A DNA stretch of 64,000 nucleotides, taken from positions 14,750,138 to 14,814,137 of the forward strand of contig CM068544.1 in assembly GCA_035048495.1 (NCBI GenBank), written 5' to 3'. The position numbers and the translations under genes were made by a program. The DNA comes from Euptelea pleiosperma. Its lineage: Eukaryota; Streptophyta; Magnoliopsida; Ranunculales; Eupteleaceae. Shown piece by piece: positions 34,158-45,137 of the stretch. The notes below the pieces were generated by a model, which saw nothing but the letters and a program-made list of their open reading frames with translations, had not been told where the DNA came from and ran no database searches. The first letter of the stretch is position 1. Every line of letters starts with the position of its first letter.

Positions 34158-35791
34158 TGAAATTTTATCGGTCCGTTCTTTTAACTCAATATACCTAGAA
34201 GGGGGGGTTGATTAGGTATTTAAAATTAATTATACCTACACAGTTTTACTAGATGATGGTAAGAGAATAAAATCGCATGCCTTAGTTGTTTGATAAAAAG
34301 ATTATCACAACTGACTCAAATCAAATATACATCTGTGGTATATTGTCTTTTTGTCGTTTGATCTAATCAAGATAGATTGCGGAATACAAATAAATAATCG
34401 CACAAGACAAAAGATTTTTACGTGGAAACCTTAGCCAAGGAAAAACTACGGGACCACGTCCAGACGGAAATATCACTAACTGAAAAGTTAAACGAAATAA
34501 AGGTTACCTACGCAGCACTGTTGTAAATACAGCTTCCAACCTTAGCCAAGGCCCACTGCCGATGCGTCAACGTCCTCTGAATCAACGCCACGAATCCACG
34601 CGCGCCCTTCCAGCCAAGAAGCCTTATCCACTTGTTCAGTTTGGTACACCCCAAACCTACCGTCGATCGGCTCCTCCGATCTTAATTCTCAACACTCCTG
34701 CCTTTGCAGAAGGTGAAGGATTCAGTACACCCTGAACCCCAAGTTGCGCAAATAGTGTTGAGTCACACTGGTACACTCAGGCTTACTAGGTTGAATATAG
34801 AAGTGGAAAACCTAGGCTAAGTAAAGGATCAAGCTCTTGACTATGATCAAAAAAAGAACAAGCTCACAAGATGTGAATGGAAAATAAGCTTATTGCTCTT
34901 CGAATGGACACTCTAATAAATAAAGCCTTTGCTTCTCTTTCTTGAAGATTGAGTCACTCTGTATCTCTGTGTGTGTTTAGAGAAGGCACAGAAGGGTTTT
35001 ATTTATAAAATTCAAGACCCTGAGTCGTGTGAAATGTGGGATGATGGAACCTAGAATTTTGGATCTGAGAAAGATCAATTCTGTTCAAGGTCCAATCGAT
35101 TGTACACTTGGTCCAATCGATTGGGCCATGTCCAATCGATTGGGGATAAGTGTCCAATCGATTGGGCTCAATAAGTTTTTTATTCCAAGGGCACCAATCA
35201 ATTGCACAGGGTTCTCCAATCGATTTGACATATATAATTTTCTGTCCTGAAGGCTCCAATCAATTTCACAGAGTCTCCAATCGATGTGCTCAAATAAGTT
35301 TCTGCCTTGTAGTCTCCAATCGATTACACAATGTCAATCGATTGGACTCAAATGAGTTTCTGCCTCGTAGTCTCCAATTGATTACACAGTGTGTCCAATT
35401 GATTGGGCTATGTCCAATCGATTGGGAATACATGTCCAATCGATTGGACTATCCAATTAGTCAATATAATTGACTTTGACTCGGGTCTGCCCAATGACTA
35501 AGTTTGACCATTATATTTTGTTCATTTTAATCAACTCTTATGGCCACTAAGTCACTTACCTTCATAATCGAGCATACACGATCGTTAACTGACACAACGG
35601 CAGTTACTCAAATGACTCCTATCGTCAACCGTCTGATTTTTGCTGTCTCTATCTTTTAGTCTTCACGTAGTTGGCGAAGTATGCGTACCACAACATCTTC
35701 ACGCTACACTAGTACTCGTAGGAACGGTTACAAGAATGTTTTTATGTCAAACAGAATCTTTGCTAAATTGAATATGAAAATATTCCTTACA
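34158..35791 (-). repeat. 5' LTR of element M
   Basis: On the minus strand it runs TGTAAGGAATATTTTC ... ATAAAATTTCA. The palindrome array is at 35090-35452 and TATAAATAAAACCC near 35008. 1634 bp. Confidence 0.9.
35090..35452 (-). promoter_or_regulatory. Palindrome array of the element M 5' LTR
   Basis: Twelve or more CCAATCGATTGG-like cores occur, including perfect 12-bp palindromes near 35093, 35114, 35130, 35153, 35415 and 35435, with one unit fewer than the sister LTR. Confidence 0.7.
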
Positions 35792-35796
35792 CTAGT

Positions 35797-36174
35797 AAGG
35801 TGTAGAATCATGCCTAAAGTATCCATTTGTCATTCTGAGGTCAAATGAGTATATTTTGAATTAGTTTAGTCCAACTAGGATTTTCATGGGTCCCGTGACC
35901 AGAATTTTATTATTCTCTTATTATTTTAAACACATTATTAGATGTTCAAAGCCTGACCCTACTCTGAAATTTGAAAAGGTAGCAGTGTCATAAGTTCAAT
36001 TTAATATCAAGTGATTCTAGGGTTGATTACCTCTATGGGGTTAAGTTCTAAAATTTATCTAAGTGTCAGACCTAACAACCTAGCAATTAATCAAGGTAAG
36101 AAATTTAAATTGACAAGTGTATCCTGATAGTGAGTATTACCCTAATACTCTAGAACAAAAGTTTAGGGTATTAC
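35797..36174 (-). mobile_element. Possible Gypsy-type LTR terminus
   Basis: The minus strand from 36174 begins TGTAATACCCTAAACTTTTG, a start typical of several plant Gypsy LTRs. It runs to the element M insertion site at 35792. The other end would lie left of 27030. The evidence is only the terminus. Confidence 0.35.
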
Positions 36175-36415
36175 AATCACATGACAAAATTAATGCATCA
36201 AAAACTCTTTCATCGAAAATATTTACTAAATCTTTACTTCCCTGATAGTTGTTATCTGCATGTTTCTTCTAAGTTTTACATGCTCTTTTCATGTATCCCT
36301 TTTTGCCACAATTCCAGCAATTACCATCTCCTTTTTCGAATGAGGTTCTAGATTTGCTCCTTCTCGATTTTGATTGATCATAGCTTTTGTCTCATCTGTT
36401 CGCCTTCCTTCCTAT
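36175..36415 (-). pseudogene. Copia gag-protease fragment
   Basis: On the minus strand: a basic RSKKRSNQ-like stretch, then GDGNCWNCGKKGYMKRACKT, a zinc knuckle with the His replaced by Tyr, then a TAG and the segment DERVFDALILSC that normally leads into the protease DSGA motif, which is missing. It belongs to a standard Copia lineage different from elements P and M. Confidence 0.6.
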
Positions 36416-36449
36416 TCAAAAAAGGAGATATCTATCATAGTAAATTTTG

Positions 36450-36694
36450 ATCGACCATAGCTTTTAGATCAAACGATTAAGAATCAATATATCACAAAGA
36501 TATATTTGATTTGATTTAGTTGAGATAATCACATGTTCAATCAATCAACCTATTTAGGGTTGCCTCACATGCAATTAGTTTTACCCCTCCCAGACTAGTA
36601 ATTGAATTAAGATGCAAATAATAGTATAATAATTTAAATGCCTATTCAACCTCCTTCTAGGTATCGACAAAGTATAAGAGAGGAAATTTCAAAG
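36450..36694 (+). mobile_element. 3' fragment of an LTR (subfamily 2), plus strand
   Basis: It ends ACAAAGTATAAGAGAGGAAATTTCA, the counterpart of the end at 4302, and carries the ATCAACCTATTTAGGGTTG block. The upstream part is lost and no PBS follows. Confidence 0.6.
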
Positions 36695-37266
36695 GGTAGC
36701 AAGCAGAACCATTGAAGCAAGCAAGGGAGTAAGTACAATTCTCATAGAGACGAAGAACTCAAAAAAAGGCTGAGTGAATTGGTGAGTATTAAGGGTAGGA
36801 AAGGGGTATTTATAGTCGAAGGGAGGGGGTGGGCGCCGCTTGTGATTCACAGAAACCCAAGATCGGTCTGATAGATCGGTCGCCTGATCATCCCTTAGAC
36901 TTGTAGATTAGGCGGTCATTTCCCTTCGGTCGCCCCTTCTAAAAGTCTAGTCGACCCCTCTAATGGTTTTGCCCAATTAGGGTATTTGCATATGGGGTTT
37001 CTTATGATAGGCTGGGGAGCTCTAGATATGTCCAAGTGAACCTTTGATGGTTTTTCCAAGTCAACGAACTCAAGTCCCCGCTGCGCATTAGGGATCACCT
37101 CATAGCCAATCTTAGAATCATCAATTCCCGCTCTCCAAGTCCTCGCAGTTGACTAAATAGATACTACATAAATACATACCCAGGGTTGTTCTAGAATTGC
37201 CAACACAAGGAATATACTTATCAAAACATTCATGAGATCGATTGTGAGATTCAGACCTTTAACACC
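36695..37266. other. Stretch without a recognisable gene
   Basis: No motif-bearing ORF is present. Several GATCGGTC words recur near 36860-36950. It may be part of the same broken element as the ORF2 copy that follows. Confidence 0.3.
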
Positions 37267-38195
37267 ATGGTTCTATCTACTCTTTTTAGCATTCCTCGTG
37301 CCACTTATGTAGACGAGGCAGAGTTCCAGCCTATTTTCATGGAAACTCTAGTTGATCTTGATGTTTTGATCGAGACTCTTTGTGGCAGTCGGATGGCGAT
37401 TGACACTACCCTTGCCACTAGGGATATGGTACATCATTGTCTCCTCTTGTGTTGACCCTATGATGCATACTACCGAGGTCACCATAAATCCTTATCAACT
37501 TCTCTATCGACTAGGGACATGGAGATCCTTAGATCTACCTTTGTTTATCTTTAAGACTTTCTGTCATGCATCAAGCACCTTGTCCACCCATCCTTCTCTA
37601 CCCTTTGGGCACCTGATCTCCTTGCTACTTAGTCACTTTTATATTGAGGTTCCTCATACCTGAGTCGCAATGGAAGATTTATCAGCTATCACCACTAATA
37701 CTTTGACTAGGAGTGCGCGTCTTGGCAAATGCTTTCGAGTTTCAACACCAACAGAGGCAGCAGCACAGTACCAACCTCTGATTCATTAGCTTGCACCTCC
37801 TATGGATCATACAAAAGTTTTTGTAGATCAGGCTCTAGCTCCACAGCAGCAGTCACAACCATAGGATGGCATTCCTACCCCACCTTCAGTGTCTTTCATG
37901 ACACTTCAGGCTTCTCAAGATATAATGAGGTAGGAGCTAACTGTCATTCATCAAGAGTTGATGACATTTCACTATGACTCCGCTGCTCTACAGTGCTCCA
38001 TTGGATACTAGCTACAGTTTAGTCACAGTCAGCATCATCAAACTCACCAGATGCTTGACCATTACTTTTGGCAAATTGATCTAGTTCCTCCTCTAGCATA
38101 TCAGGCGCCAGATGATATTGACATTGGAGATATGATACCTGGCGATATTTATCCATCAGGACATGATGGCTCTAGATCCTCTGGTGGCCAGTCTT
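37267..38195 (+). pseudogene. Diverged ORF2 (Transposase_32-like) copy
   Basis: In alternating frames it reads LSTLFSIPRATY, then NPYQLLYRLGTWRSLDLPLFIFK, HPSLPFGHLISLLLSHFY and a tail with Q- and P-rich stretches. These align with ISTLLDIPRPST, HLQLLYHLGTGFVIDLPRFIF and HPCLPFPLLVSSILLHLD of elements M and P. Stops and frameshifts are frequent and the N-terminal half is missing. About 400 bp downstream lies an LTR of another subfamily (38590-39184), so ORF2 occupies the same pre-LTR place in a second lineage. Confidence 0.55.
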
Positions 38196-38589
38196 AAATA
38201 TTGTTTTTATGATGCATATTTTGAGAGTTATCATTTACTATGCTAATAAACTCTCGGTGACTTGACTGTTTGAGTTATCTGTCTTTAGTTTTTGTTCATA
38301 TTGTACAGATAAACTCATTTATTTAGGGATGACAATTATCTTGTGATTCATCCTTCATTCTTATATTTAGACACTGACCAGGTATATATCACCATTTTGT
38401 CTATTTGCTTGCTGCTACTTAGCTTGCTTTTCATTACTTTATCTCATTGTATGCGATTCATTTACCCTTTGTCAATTTGTGACCCAACATACTATTTTTG
38501 GTCATATTGTAACACAACATATTGTTTAAGAACAATCATGTCTTATCACGTTCTGAGTTTGACAAACAAACCCTTATAGTTTGACTCAC

Positions 38590-39184
38590 ATATTTTTGTG
38601 TGGTTTGCACAATTCAAGGATAGACTGAGTTGTTGTTCATGATCGAGGCTAGACCGATTCATCATGGTAGGTTTAGGGATGGACCAAACTGAATTCATGT
38701 GATTGGGATCACTTGACGAAGGCGTTCATGGGATGCGGTGCGTGAAGATTCAAGAGGATGTGGATGCAAGGACAATGGCTTGAGTGGTTCGAGTTTATGA
38801 TGTGTTATCGTTGTTACATAGATAGCCTCTGGCTATTTCTATTTAACTTTCTCATCGTGATACTTTCATACCTAGACGTGGTCCCATGTTTTTTTCCTGT
38901 AAAAAGGTTTCCACGTGAAAATCAATTGCCTTATTTAATTTCCGTATATTACTATGTGAAGATTAAACTAAACGAATCAGTAAAAGTATATCTTCGATAT
39001 ATTCAAACCAAGTTAGTTAGGTTAATCATCTTATAATAATCAAATTGGTTAGGATTATTTTTCATGCAATTAGTTATCTTTGTACGTGACCAGTTAATGA
39101 TTTAGGTTGAAATATTTAGATTCATTTTTAAATAACATATTCACCCCCTCTAGGTTGTATATATCAAATACTGGAATAATTTCA
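38590..39184 (+). mobile_element. 3' part of an LTR (subfamily 3)
   Basis: It is co-linear with 3567-3883 and carries the GTAGGTTTAGGGATGGACCA, GACGTGGTCCCATG and CACCCCCTCTAGGTTGTAT blocks, ending AATAATTTCA. The palindromes and TATA part are absent. Confidence 0.6.
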
Positions 39185-40089
39185 ATAGGCTTTTGCTTGC
39201 CGATTACCATGATTTTGGCCATCTCTTCCCCATGTTTCTTCATGAGGACTATTTTGTGTGTGGGTCAGCCCATGGATCTTAGCCGTCGAGTTGGCTATTG
39301 TATGCTTAGAAGGGGCTAGAGGAGCTTCTTTGTTCTGATCGACATGAGAGTTCTGAGGGTATACAGTTTGGTGAGCTCCTGGCCTGGGTATGTCATGTGC
39401 CATAGAGATTTGTTCTCTTTCTTGGTTTCTTCTGCGTGCTTCTTTTGCTCAGCAAGTTCCTCTTTTAGCCCTTCAATGCCCTTTAGTAAGTTTTGGAAAC
39501 TTGGGACTGAGGTTAATTTCACTTCGATTATGGCATAAGTGTCTCCGTGTTCTGTTCTTATCTGAACATAATGAAAATTTGTGGTAGTTAATTCTCACAG
39601 ATGGCACCAAAATATGTAGGTAAAATTTCTCTTCATTGCAAGATCCTCGAGATCTAGTTACGATGAGAAGAGGTGAGACCTTGGCTCCTCTACTGATTGG
39701 ACGTTGGACGAGGGGATCCTATAGAAATACTACGACGCTCAAATAATAGGACGAGAAGAAATTGTTTGCAAGTAGAGTTGATGAAATAGAATTCAATGCT
39801 TTTTCTAATGACCTATACTTATAGGTTGTGAAAAATAAAGTCTATTTTAGAAGTATTAGGACTTCAATGAAGACTTTCTATTCGTTGGCTTAGAGTATAG
39901 AAAATTCTCCATTCCTATTCCATAGGGGTGAGAAGGTTTCTATCTCTGGGAAGCATTAGGATTAAGAGACTTACTATTCTTATCTAGGAAAGTCTCCTTG
40001 TTCGTTATGTTGTTGGAGGGACTCCAATTTTGGAGGAATTGGGCTCTCTCTAGACCTCGTGGCCTTGGCCAAATATTTAAAATGTTACA
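39185..40089 (-). mobile_element. Ty3/Gypsy fragment: gag start, PBS and LTR
   Basis: On the minus strand an LTR of about 475 bp (40089-39615, TGTAACATTTTAAATATTTG ... CCTACATA) is followed by TTTTGGTGCCATCTGTGAGAA. This resembles the TTGGCGCCGTCTGTGGGAA leader/PBS of Tat/Athila-type Gypsy elements. A short coiled-coil gag-like reading follows (39522-39316; IEGLKEELAEQKKHAEETKKE). It is cut at 39185, where it meets a Copia-group LTR end. Confidence 0.6.
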
Positions 40090-40094
40090 TTTTT

Positions 40095-40350
40095 GCTTTT
40101 TTTTTTTTGTAGTTACCATTGTGGGAGGGCCCCACAGATAAAGTCAGGTGAAACCTGAACCCTGGTCAAGCCGGTAAAGGGGATTTCTACTCCTAGCACA
40201 TTGTTCAAAGGAGGAAATCTACTTGTTTGGGTTTGACCCCACGACCTCCCGAAAGAGGTGGATACTTTTTTGCTTGGACGCACCTTTATGCTGACTCAAC
40301 AAGATTTGTGCTACGTTAGCACGACCATGCTTGGTAGGGGTTCTTGTTGA
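40095..40350 (-). mobile_element. Candidate SINE
   Basis: The minus strand ends in an A run (CTACAAAAAAAAAAAAA). It contains GAGGTCGTGGGGTCAAACCC, a degenerate tRNA B-box-like word, and TTTATCTGTGGGGCCCTCCC near the 3' end. The A box and target duplication are unclear, so this is only a candidate. Confidence 0.3.
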
Positions 40351-41032
40351 GAAAAAAAATTAGAATATTGTATTAATTACTTAAGTAGGGGCTCAAGTAT
40401 CACGTGCCATCCCACACGTGCTTTCATTAACATTTGTTTGTAGTGACACATGTACGACTGTGATTAAGTGGTCAGATATGGTATCCATACTTTCTAATGA
40501 AATAAGTTTCACCATCTGACAAAGAAAAGCTGTCATTTTATGTAAAAATAGTAAATCGAGATTTATAGATCGGTCAAAGAACATTCGGAAGACTGGTCGA
40601 AAAACATTTTGTTTTTTTGGAATCCAATAATCTGATTACACTGAAACTAATCATTTTTTTTAAAATTAAGATATTTAAATTAAAAAATTAATGTATTTGA
40701 TCTCTTTGAAATCAGCTGATTAGATTAAAAGATGTAATTATTTTGTTCATACTTGTTATTTTCACAACTATACATTTAGCTTTTGGTATTTGGTTGGTCT
40801 CTAACCAACTGTGAATCCATTGAGTTACTGACACGTTAGCAAGATGTCTAATTTGAAAGAGACCGTTGTGTCCCAAGCCATACTTGCCGTACTTTCTCTA
40901 TCACACGCAAACTCACACTCACACACTCACCCTCTATAGTCAAAACTCAAAACCTCTCTCTCCCCCTCATTTCATTCCCCAAGAGTTCTTCCTTCTGGTC
41001 ACTCTTTCTCTCTCTCTCTCTCGCTCGCAGAA
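40351..41032 (+). promoter_or_regulatory. Promoter and 5'UTR region of the TBCCD1-like gene
   Basis: Unique-looking sequence leads to a CT-rich stretch (about 40905-41030: repeated CACTCACAC, CTCTCTCTCCCCC, and a TCTCTCTCTCTC run). This is typical of the pyrimidine-rich patches around plant transcription starts. A weak TATA-like CTCTATAGTC lies near 40933. The ATG follows in the AGAAATGAACG context. Confidence 0.5.
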
Positions 41033-41536
41033 ATGAACGACGAAATCGAACCCTCAACCTCATTTTCCTCTAAAGGACCAATATTTCTCCATGCAAGGAG
41101 AGAACCATTCGAGTACGGACTCCTCCCTATATCGAAGCTTATCTTCTCCGATGGAGCTGCAACCCTAGGCCCTCTCAAGGAGAAGCTCCTCAAAAGAGCC
41201 TCTGCTTCTTCTTCATCTACATCTCCATCTCCATCTTCTCTTCGGATCGACGCTGAGGGAATTTCCCATGTCCTTCAGATCTCGATCGAAAACGCTCGTC
41301 TCGTCCTCGACACGCTCTCCACGGTTCTCCCCACAGATTCCGATCCGATTGTCGCGGCGAAGCCTGATGAAATTGATTCGGTTGGCGCGGACGTTAATGA
41401 TCTGATTCTGTTTCTTTACATCCAATCTTACAAGAGGCTTCTTCCAAGGACGCACAAGGATTCGGCTGCAGTCGCCGATGTTTGGCCTTCCACGTCTGCA
41501 TTCGATGGATATCTTTCCGCCCTATCTCCATTACAG
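41033..41536 (+). CDS. TBCCD1: TBCC domain-containing protein (TBCCD1-like), exon 1
   Basis: ATG at 41033 opens 168 codons to a CAG|GTAAGC donor. The protein begins MNDEIEPSTS and contains the conserved block LHARREPFEYGLLPISKLIF, a serine-rich low-complexity run (near residue 60), and the words ENARLVLDTLSTVL, AAKPDEIDSVGADV and WPSTSAFDGYLSALSPLQ. I recognise these as the plant TBCCD1-type protein, related to tubulin-folding cofactor C and RP2. Family members carry an N-terminal helical region and a C-terminal TBCC/CAP beta-helix domain. Animal and algal members help organise centrosomes or basal bodies; the role in flowering plants is not known. The reading frame is intact and splices in phase 0. 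Confidence 0.85.
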
Positions 41537-42105
41537 GTAAGCCGTTAATTTTAGTCTTTATTTTGCTCGAACTATTCAAATTATGCAATGGCATTTTGAA
41601 ATAGTTGTCACGGGCAACAGATATTGCGGTAATTTCGAGGAGCAATATTTATTCAGCTGCCAGAATTGTGATCTTTCCATTTAACTTGTGTAGATGAATT
41701 AATTCTATATTTTTGTTGTTGGGAAGTAGTGCAATTACAATGAAAGCTTCAAAATAATTGTATTTATGAATGGACCGATGAATGTTCGAAATAGATAGAG
41801 TAATGTAAAAGGGTTAATTTTGCAATGCTTCAGAATTTTGTCGTAAGGGTCAGTTTGTTTGTCGTGGAATTCTTTCTACTCGATGGAACTATTTTGGATT
41901 TTTATTGGTCTATTGCTTAATTGGTTTGTTCTGCTTATTTTTATATTGCCGAAAGATTCCCTTTTTATTGTGTTTCAGAATTTGGTGTCTAGAAACATGC
42001 AAAATTTGAAATAGTGCTCTCTACATATTTTGGTGTGAGAGTTGGGTTATTTTTATGTTTGTGAAGGTTAAGCTTATGCAAGCTTGGTGTCCCATTAATT
42101 TGCAG

Positions 42106-42246
42106 TTTGTGCGGAGCAACAACCGTCGATCTATGCCATCACAAGCTGACGAAGAGGTTCATCAGCTAAACTATTTGCAGAAGCACATGGCTAACATAGT
42201 TTCTCTTTTGGCAGAGTCTGTGGAAGGCGATGATGAAGAATTTCTG
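42106..42246 (+). CDS. TBCCD1: TBCCD1-like gene, exon 2
   Basis: After a TTTGCAG acceptor the exon encodes FVRSNNRRSMPSQADEEV, HQLNYLQKHMANIVSLLAE and SVEGDDEEFL, following exon 1 in phase 0 (SPLQ-FVRSN). To join in phase 0 with exon 3 (VLTLERFEHLGF) and match the remembered family wording ...ESL-VLT..., the exon must end at 42246 with a weak GTTGGT donor. The stronger GTAAAG at 42251 would put exon 3 out of frame. The end is therefore chosen on protein continuity. Confidence 0.7.
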
Positions 42247-42926
42247 GTTGGTAAAGTTATTGTTTACTTATTTACCTTTTTGTCAGTTTCGTCCTTTCTT
42301 AAGTGCCTGCTGTTATTTTTATTCGGACATTTTTTATAAATTATAAATAGAAATGATTCTAAGAATAAAAATGTAACTGGGGAATGGCATTCCATATATA
42401 GTTATATGCAAAGATTGTCTATGTATATGGCCCAATTCATCGGTGCATTCATTTCCTAAGTACAAAGATTTTTGTCGACCTCTAAATTGCATCCTTGGAG
42501 TACATTAACCTCATGGTTTCCAATTGGTTCTTTACTGGGATCAGAGGTTTGACAGAAGCATATGGCTTGTTGATAACATTCTTATGTGCTAAAATAATCT
42601 TCTGTTATTTTCAATTGTTAATTCAAATTTCTCTTTGCCCCAATTTTGTGAAGGGAGATCCTTTTTAGTGATATTGGAGGGGATGCTTAACATTTGGGAG
42701 GCCCATGGCATCTTCGCTAATGCTCGAGTCTTTGATACAAATAGATAATTTCACAAAGGGTTTCGATATTTTGTATAGCCGTGCCTTCTGATGTGCCAAT
42801 GATCAAGCTGATACATTGTTGAGACTTGTTGTACACAAACATTCATTATACTTTGGATTTTCTTTTCTTTATTCATATAGTTTCCTTTTACTTAACAGAA
42901 GAAAAGAATCATTAATATGTCTTATC

Positions 42927-43248
42927 TGTTGTAAATTAGATTGTCACCAGAAGTGTAAGATTGAGAGAGAGAGAGTTGAGAGATTAGAAAGAGAAGAAGA
43001 ATAGGGTTTTGGAAAGAGAATGGAGTGATTGAACTTATTGTTCAATCTTCGCTCTAGTGATATATATGATGGGGAACCCCTTGTACTAGTACAATACTAA
43101 TAGTGGTGGGTTAAGTGGGGGACCTATGTAACCCACAAACTAAGAAAATTCAGTTCATGAGCTAAGTGGGTGGGACCCACACATAACCCCCTAACATAAG
43201 GACATATCCTCCCCACGTTGAGCAGTGGGATGTAAACCATTAAGTGCA
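42927..43248 (-). repeat. 3' LTR of Copia-1 (truncated)
   Basis: TGTTGTAAATTAGATTGTC ... matches the inner end of 49996-50302. The part after AAGTGCACCCC, together with half of the polypurine tract, is deleted, so the sequence passes straight into CATCAAGCTGGTG. Confidence 0.75.
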
Positions 43249-43253
43249 CCCCA

Positions 43254-43586
43254 TCAAGCTGGTGTGAAGATATCCATTATGCCCAGCTTGCCTATCAATG
43301 TATTAAGGATTAACTTATTTACTCCCTTAGTAAGTATATCTGCAACCTGCTCCTGCGTCCTCACATAATGTGTACAAATCAATCCTTGTTGAAGCTTCTC
43401 CTTGATGAAGTGTTGATCAACCTCAATATGCTTCGTCCTGTCATGCTGTATTGGGTTGTGAGCTATGCTAATAACCGCTTTATTGTCACAAATAGACTTT
43501 GCCCTGTACTTTTCACCCAACCAATGAGCCTTTATTATGACAATAAAGCGGCCATTAGCATTTTTTGGGTGCAAAGTACATGGCAA
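43254..43586 (-). pseudogene. Copia-1 RNase H C-terminal part
   Basis: The minus-strand reading CDNKAVISIAHNPIQHDRTKHIEVDQHFI, followed by VRTQEQVADILTKGVNK, is the end of Copia RNase H. The upstream end from about 43530 is scrambled sequence created by an inverted duplication. Confidence 0.85.
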
Positions 43587-43690
43587 AGTCTATTTGGGAC
43601 AATAAAGCCTTTATTGGGTGCAAAGTACTAGGTTGTGAGCTATGCCAATGTCATCTTGGGCTTCCATTGGGTGCAAAGTACAAAGCAAAG
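43466..43690. repeat. Foldback of local inverted and direct duplications
   Basis: About 43475-43518 recurs in reverse complement at about 43567-43610, and 43466-43490 in reverse complement at 43540-43562. The words TGGGTGCAAAGTAC and GGCAAAGTCTATTT then repeat in direct order up to 43690. All copies derive from the RNase H codons around GLCNTKYRAK. The pattern suggests repeated template switching next to the LINE junction. Confidence 0.65.
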
Positions 43691-43699
43691 CCTATTTAG

Positions 43700-45137
43700 G
43701 ATCCGGTGGTGGAGAGGGTCGTCAAGAGACTGGTAGGGTGGAAGAAGAAATATCTCTCTAAAGGGGGCAAGATAACACATTAAGAGTACTATATCCAGTT
43801 TGTCCATATACTACCTCTCTCTGTTTTCCATTCTGGTTAGTGTGGCAAAGGAATTGGAGAAGATGATGAGAAACTTTTTGTGGCATGGGAAGAAGGACGA
43901 CCATAAGTTTCACCTAGTGGATTGGGCAAGGATTTGCAAGCCCAAGGAGGAAGGTGGCTTGGGTTTCCGTTTCCTATGAGAGATGAATGTGGCTCTTTTG
44001 GGGAAATTTCTTTGGCAATTCGAAGGAGAAGAAGACAGCTTGTAGTGGTCGGTCATAGCCGGGAAATATGGAGAAGAGTGGGAAGGGGAAGTAGGGACTT
44101 CAGTATCTCAGTTGTATTGGTGTAGTCTCTGGAAGGGCATTTGGAAGGTGTTAGATTGCTTTAGTGAAGGAATCAAGTTTAAAGTGGGGAAGGGGGATAG
44201 GATACAGTTCTGGGAGGACATATGGTGTGGAGATAAACCCTTAAGAGAATCTTTTCGGTCCTTATATCTCATTTCTGAGCTCCAAGAGGTTAAGATCTAG
44301 GATTGTGCTGTGGTTAGTGAGGGGGTGACTTCGTGGAGTCTTGGCTTTAGGAGGAATTTTAATGATTGGGAGGTGGAAAATTTGGCCAATTTGTTGTCTA
44401 GGATTGGTGATGTCCCTCCTCTTTTGACATAGGCTGATCAGAGAATCTGGAGATGGGGTCGTAATGGTTTGTTCTCAATTAGTTCTTTTTTTCACCACCT
44501 CAGTAGCTCAGGTCAGAGTTCATTTCCAGCATCTAGGGTGTAGGGGCTCCCATCCTGACGAAGGTGATGTTCTTCATTTGGACTGCTATTTTGGATAAGG
44601 TCTTGACGGTGGACCACCTGAATAGGAAGGGGATGATGATCCCTAATAGGTGCCCATTGTGCAAATCAGATGACGAGTCCGTGGATTATCTGTTGCTTCA
44701 TTGCCCTTTCACTTATTCCATTTGGCTAGCTAGGTTCTCTCTTTTCGGTATCGCTTTTGTCGTTCCAGAGCACATGATATGGCAGTGTTTTCTGGTAGAA
44801 GAAGGCTCCTTTGGCGAATCCTCCCACTTGCAGTTATGTGGGCCATTTGGAAAGAGATGAACCAACGTATTTTCGAAAGGGTAGAGAAAGACATCCCTAG
44901 AGTTATTTTGAGAATTAAAGCCTCTTTATATATGTGGTCCTCCACATTGTTAGAGTTTCGAGGTTGCTATGTTGATGCTTTTGTGTTTAGATGGGAAGAG
45001 ATTATGCTAGAATCTTCCCCTACTTGATCGGCTTTCTGTTTGTTTTGCAGGTATCTCGTCTTGAGATGCTTGGTGTACCTCGTATGGGGCTTTTGCCCCT
45101 TTCTAATATCAAACACATCTTATCAGAAAAATAAAGG
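43700..45137 (+). mobile_element. L1-type LINE fragment, 3' end
   Basis: In broken frames it encodes the C-terminal part of a plant LINE ORF2: [14 protein letters not shown], a [21 protein letters not shown] word, KVGKGDRIQFWEDIWCG (44170-44235) and a zinc-binding RT-associated segment. The last, at 44564-44720, reads FIWTAILDKVLTVDHLNRKG then RCPLCKSDDESVDYLLLHC. The end is CTTATCAGAAAAATAAA, the usual plant LINE tail. It is 5'-truncated, inserted in Copia-1 RNase H. Confidence 0.8.

Larger units (their letters stand above)
27030..35791 (-). mobile_element. Element M: complete gag-only LTR element with ORF2, minus strand
   Basis: It is framed by a perfect 5-bp target duplication CTAGT (27025-27029 and 35792-35796). 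In minus orientation the order is: LTR 35791-34158, PBS, gag 34067-32112, spacer, internal palindrome array and TATA, ORF2 30645-29404, polypurine tract 28729-28717, LTR 28716-27030. Length is 8762 bp. No pol-type motifs (DSGA, integrase HHCC/DDE, YVDD, RNase H) are found between the LTRs. It depends on outside enzymes for movement if it moves at all. It is the better preserved copy: gag has one early stop and small breaks, and ORF2 one stop. Confidence 0.9.

Noticed and set aside
43922..44125. 67-codon ORF in the LINE region
   Set aside because: It is an off-frame reading of the LINE ORF2; the true frame gives the [14 protein letters not shown] wording.
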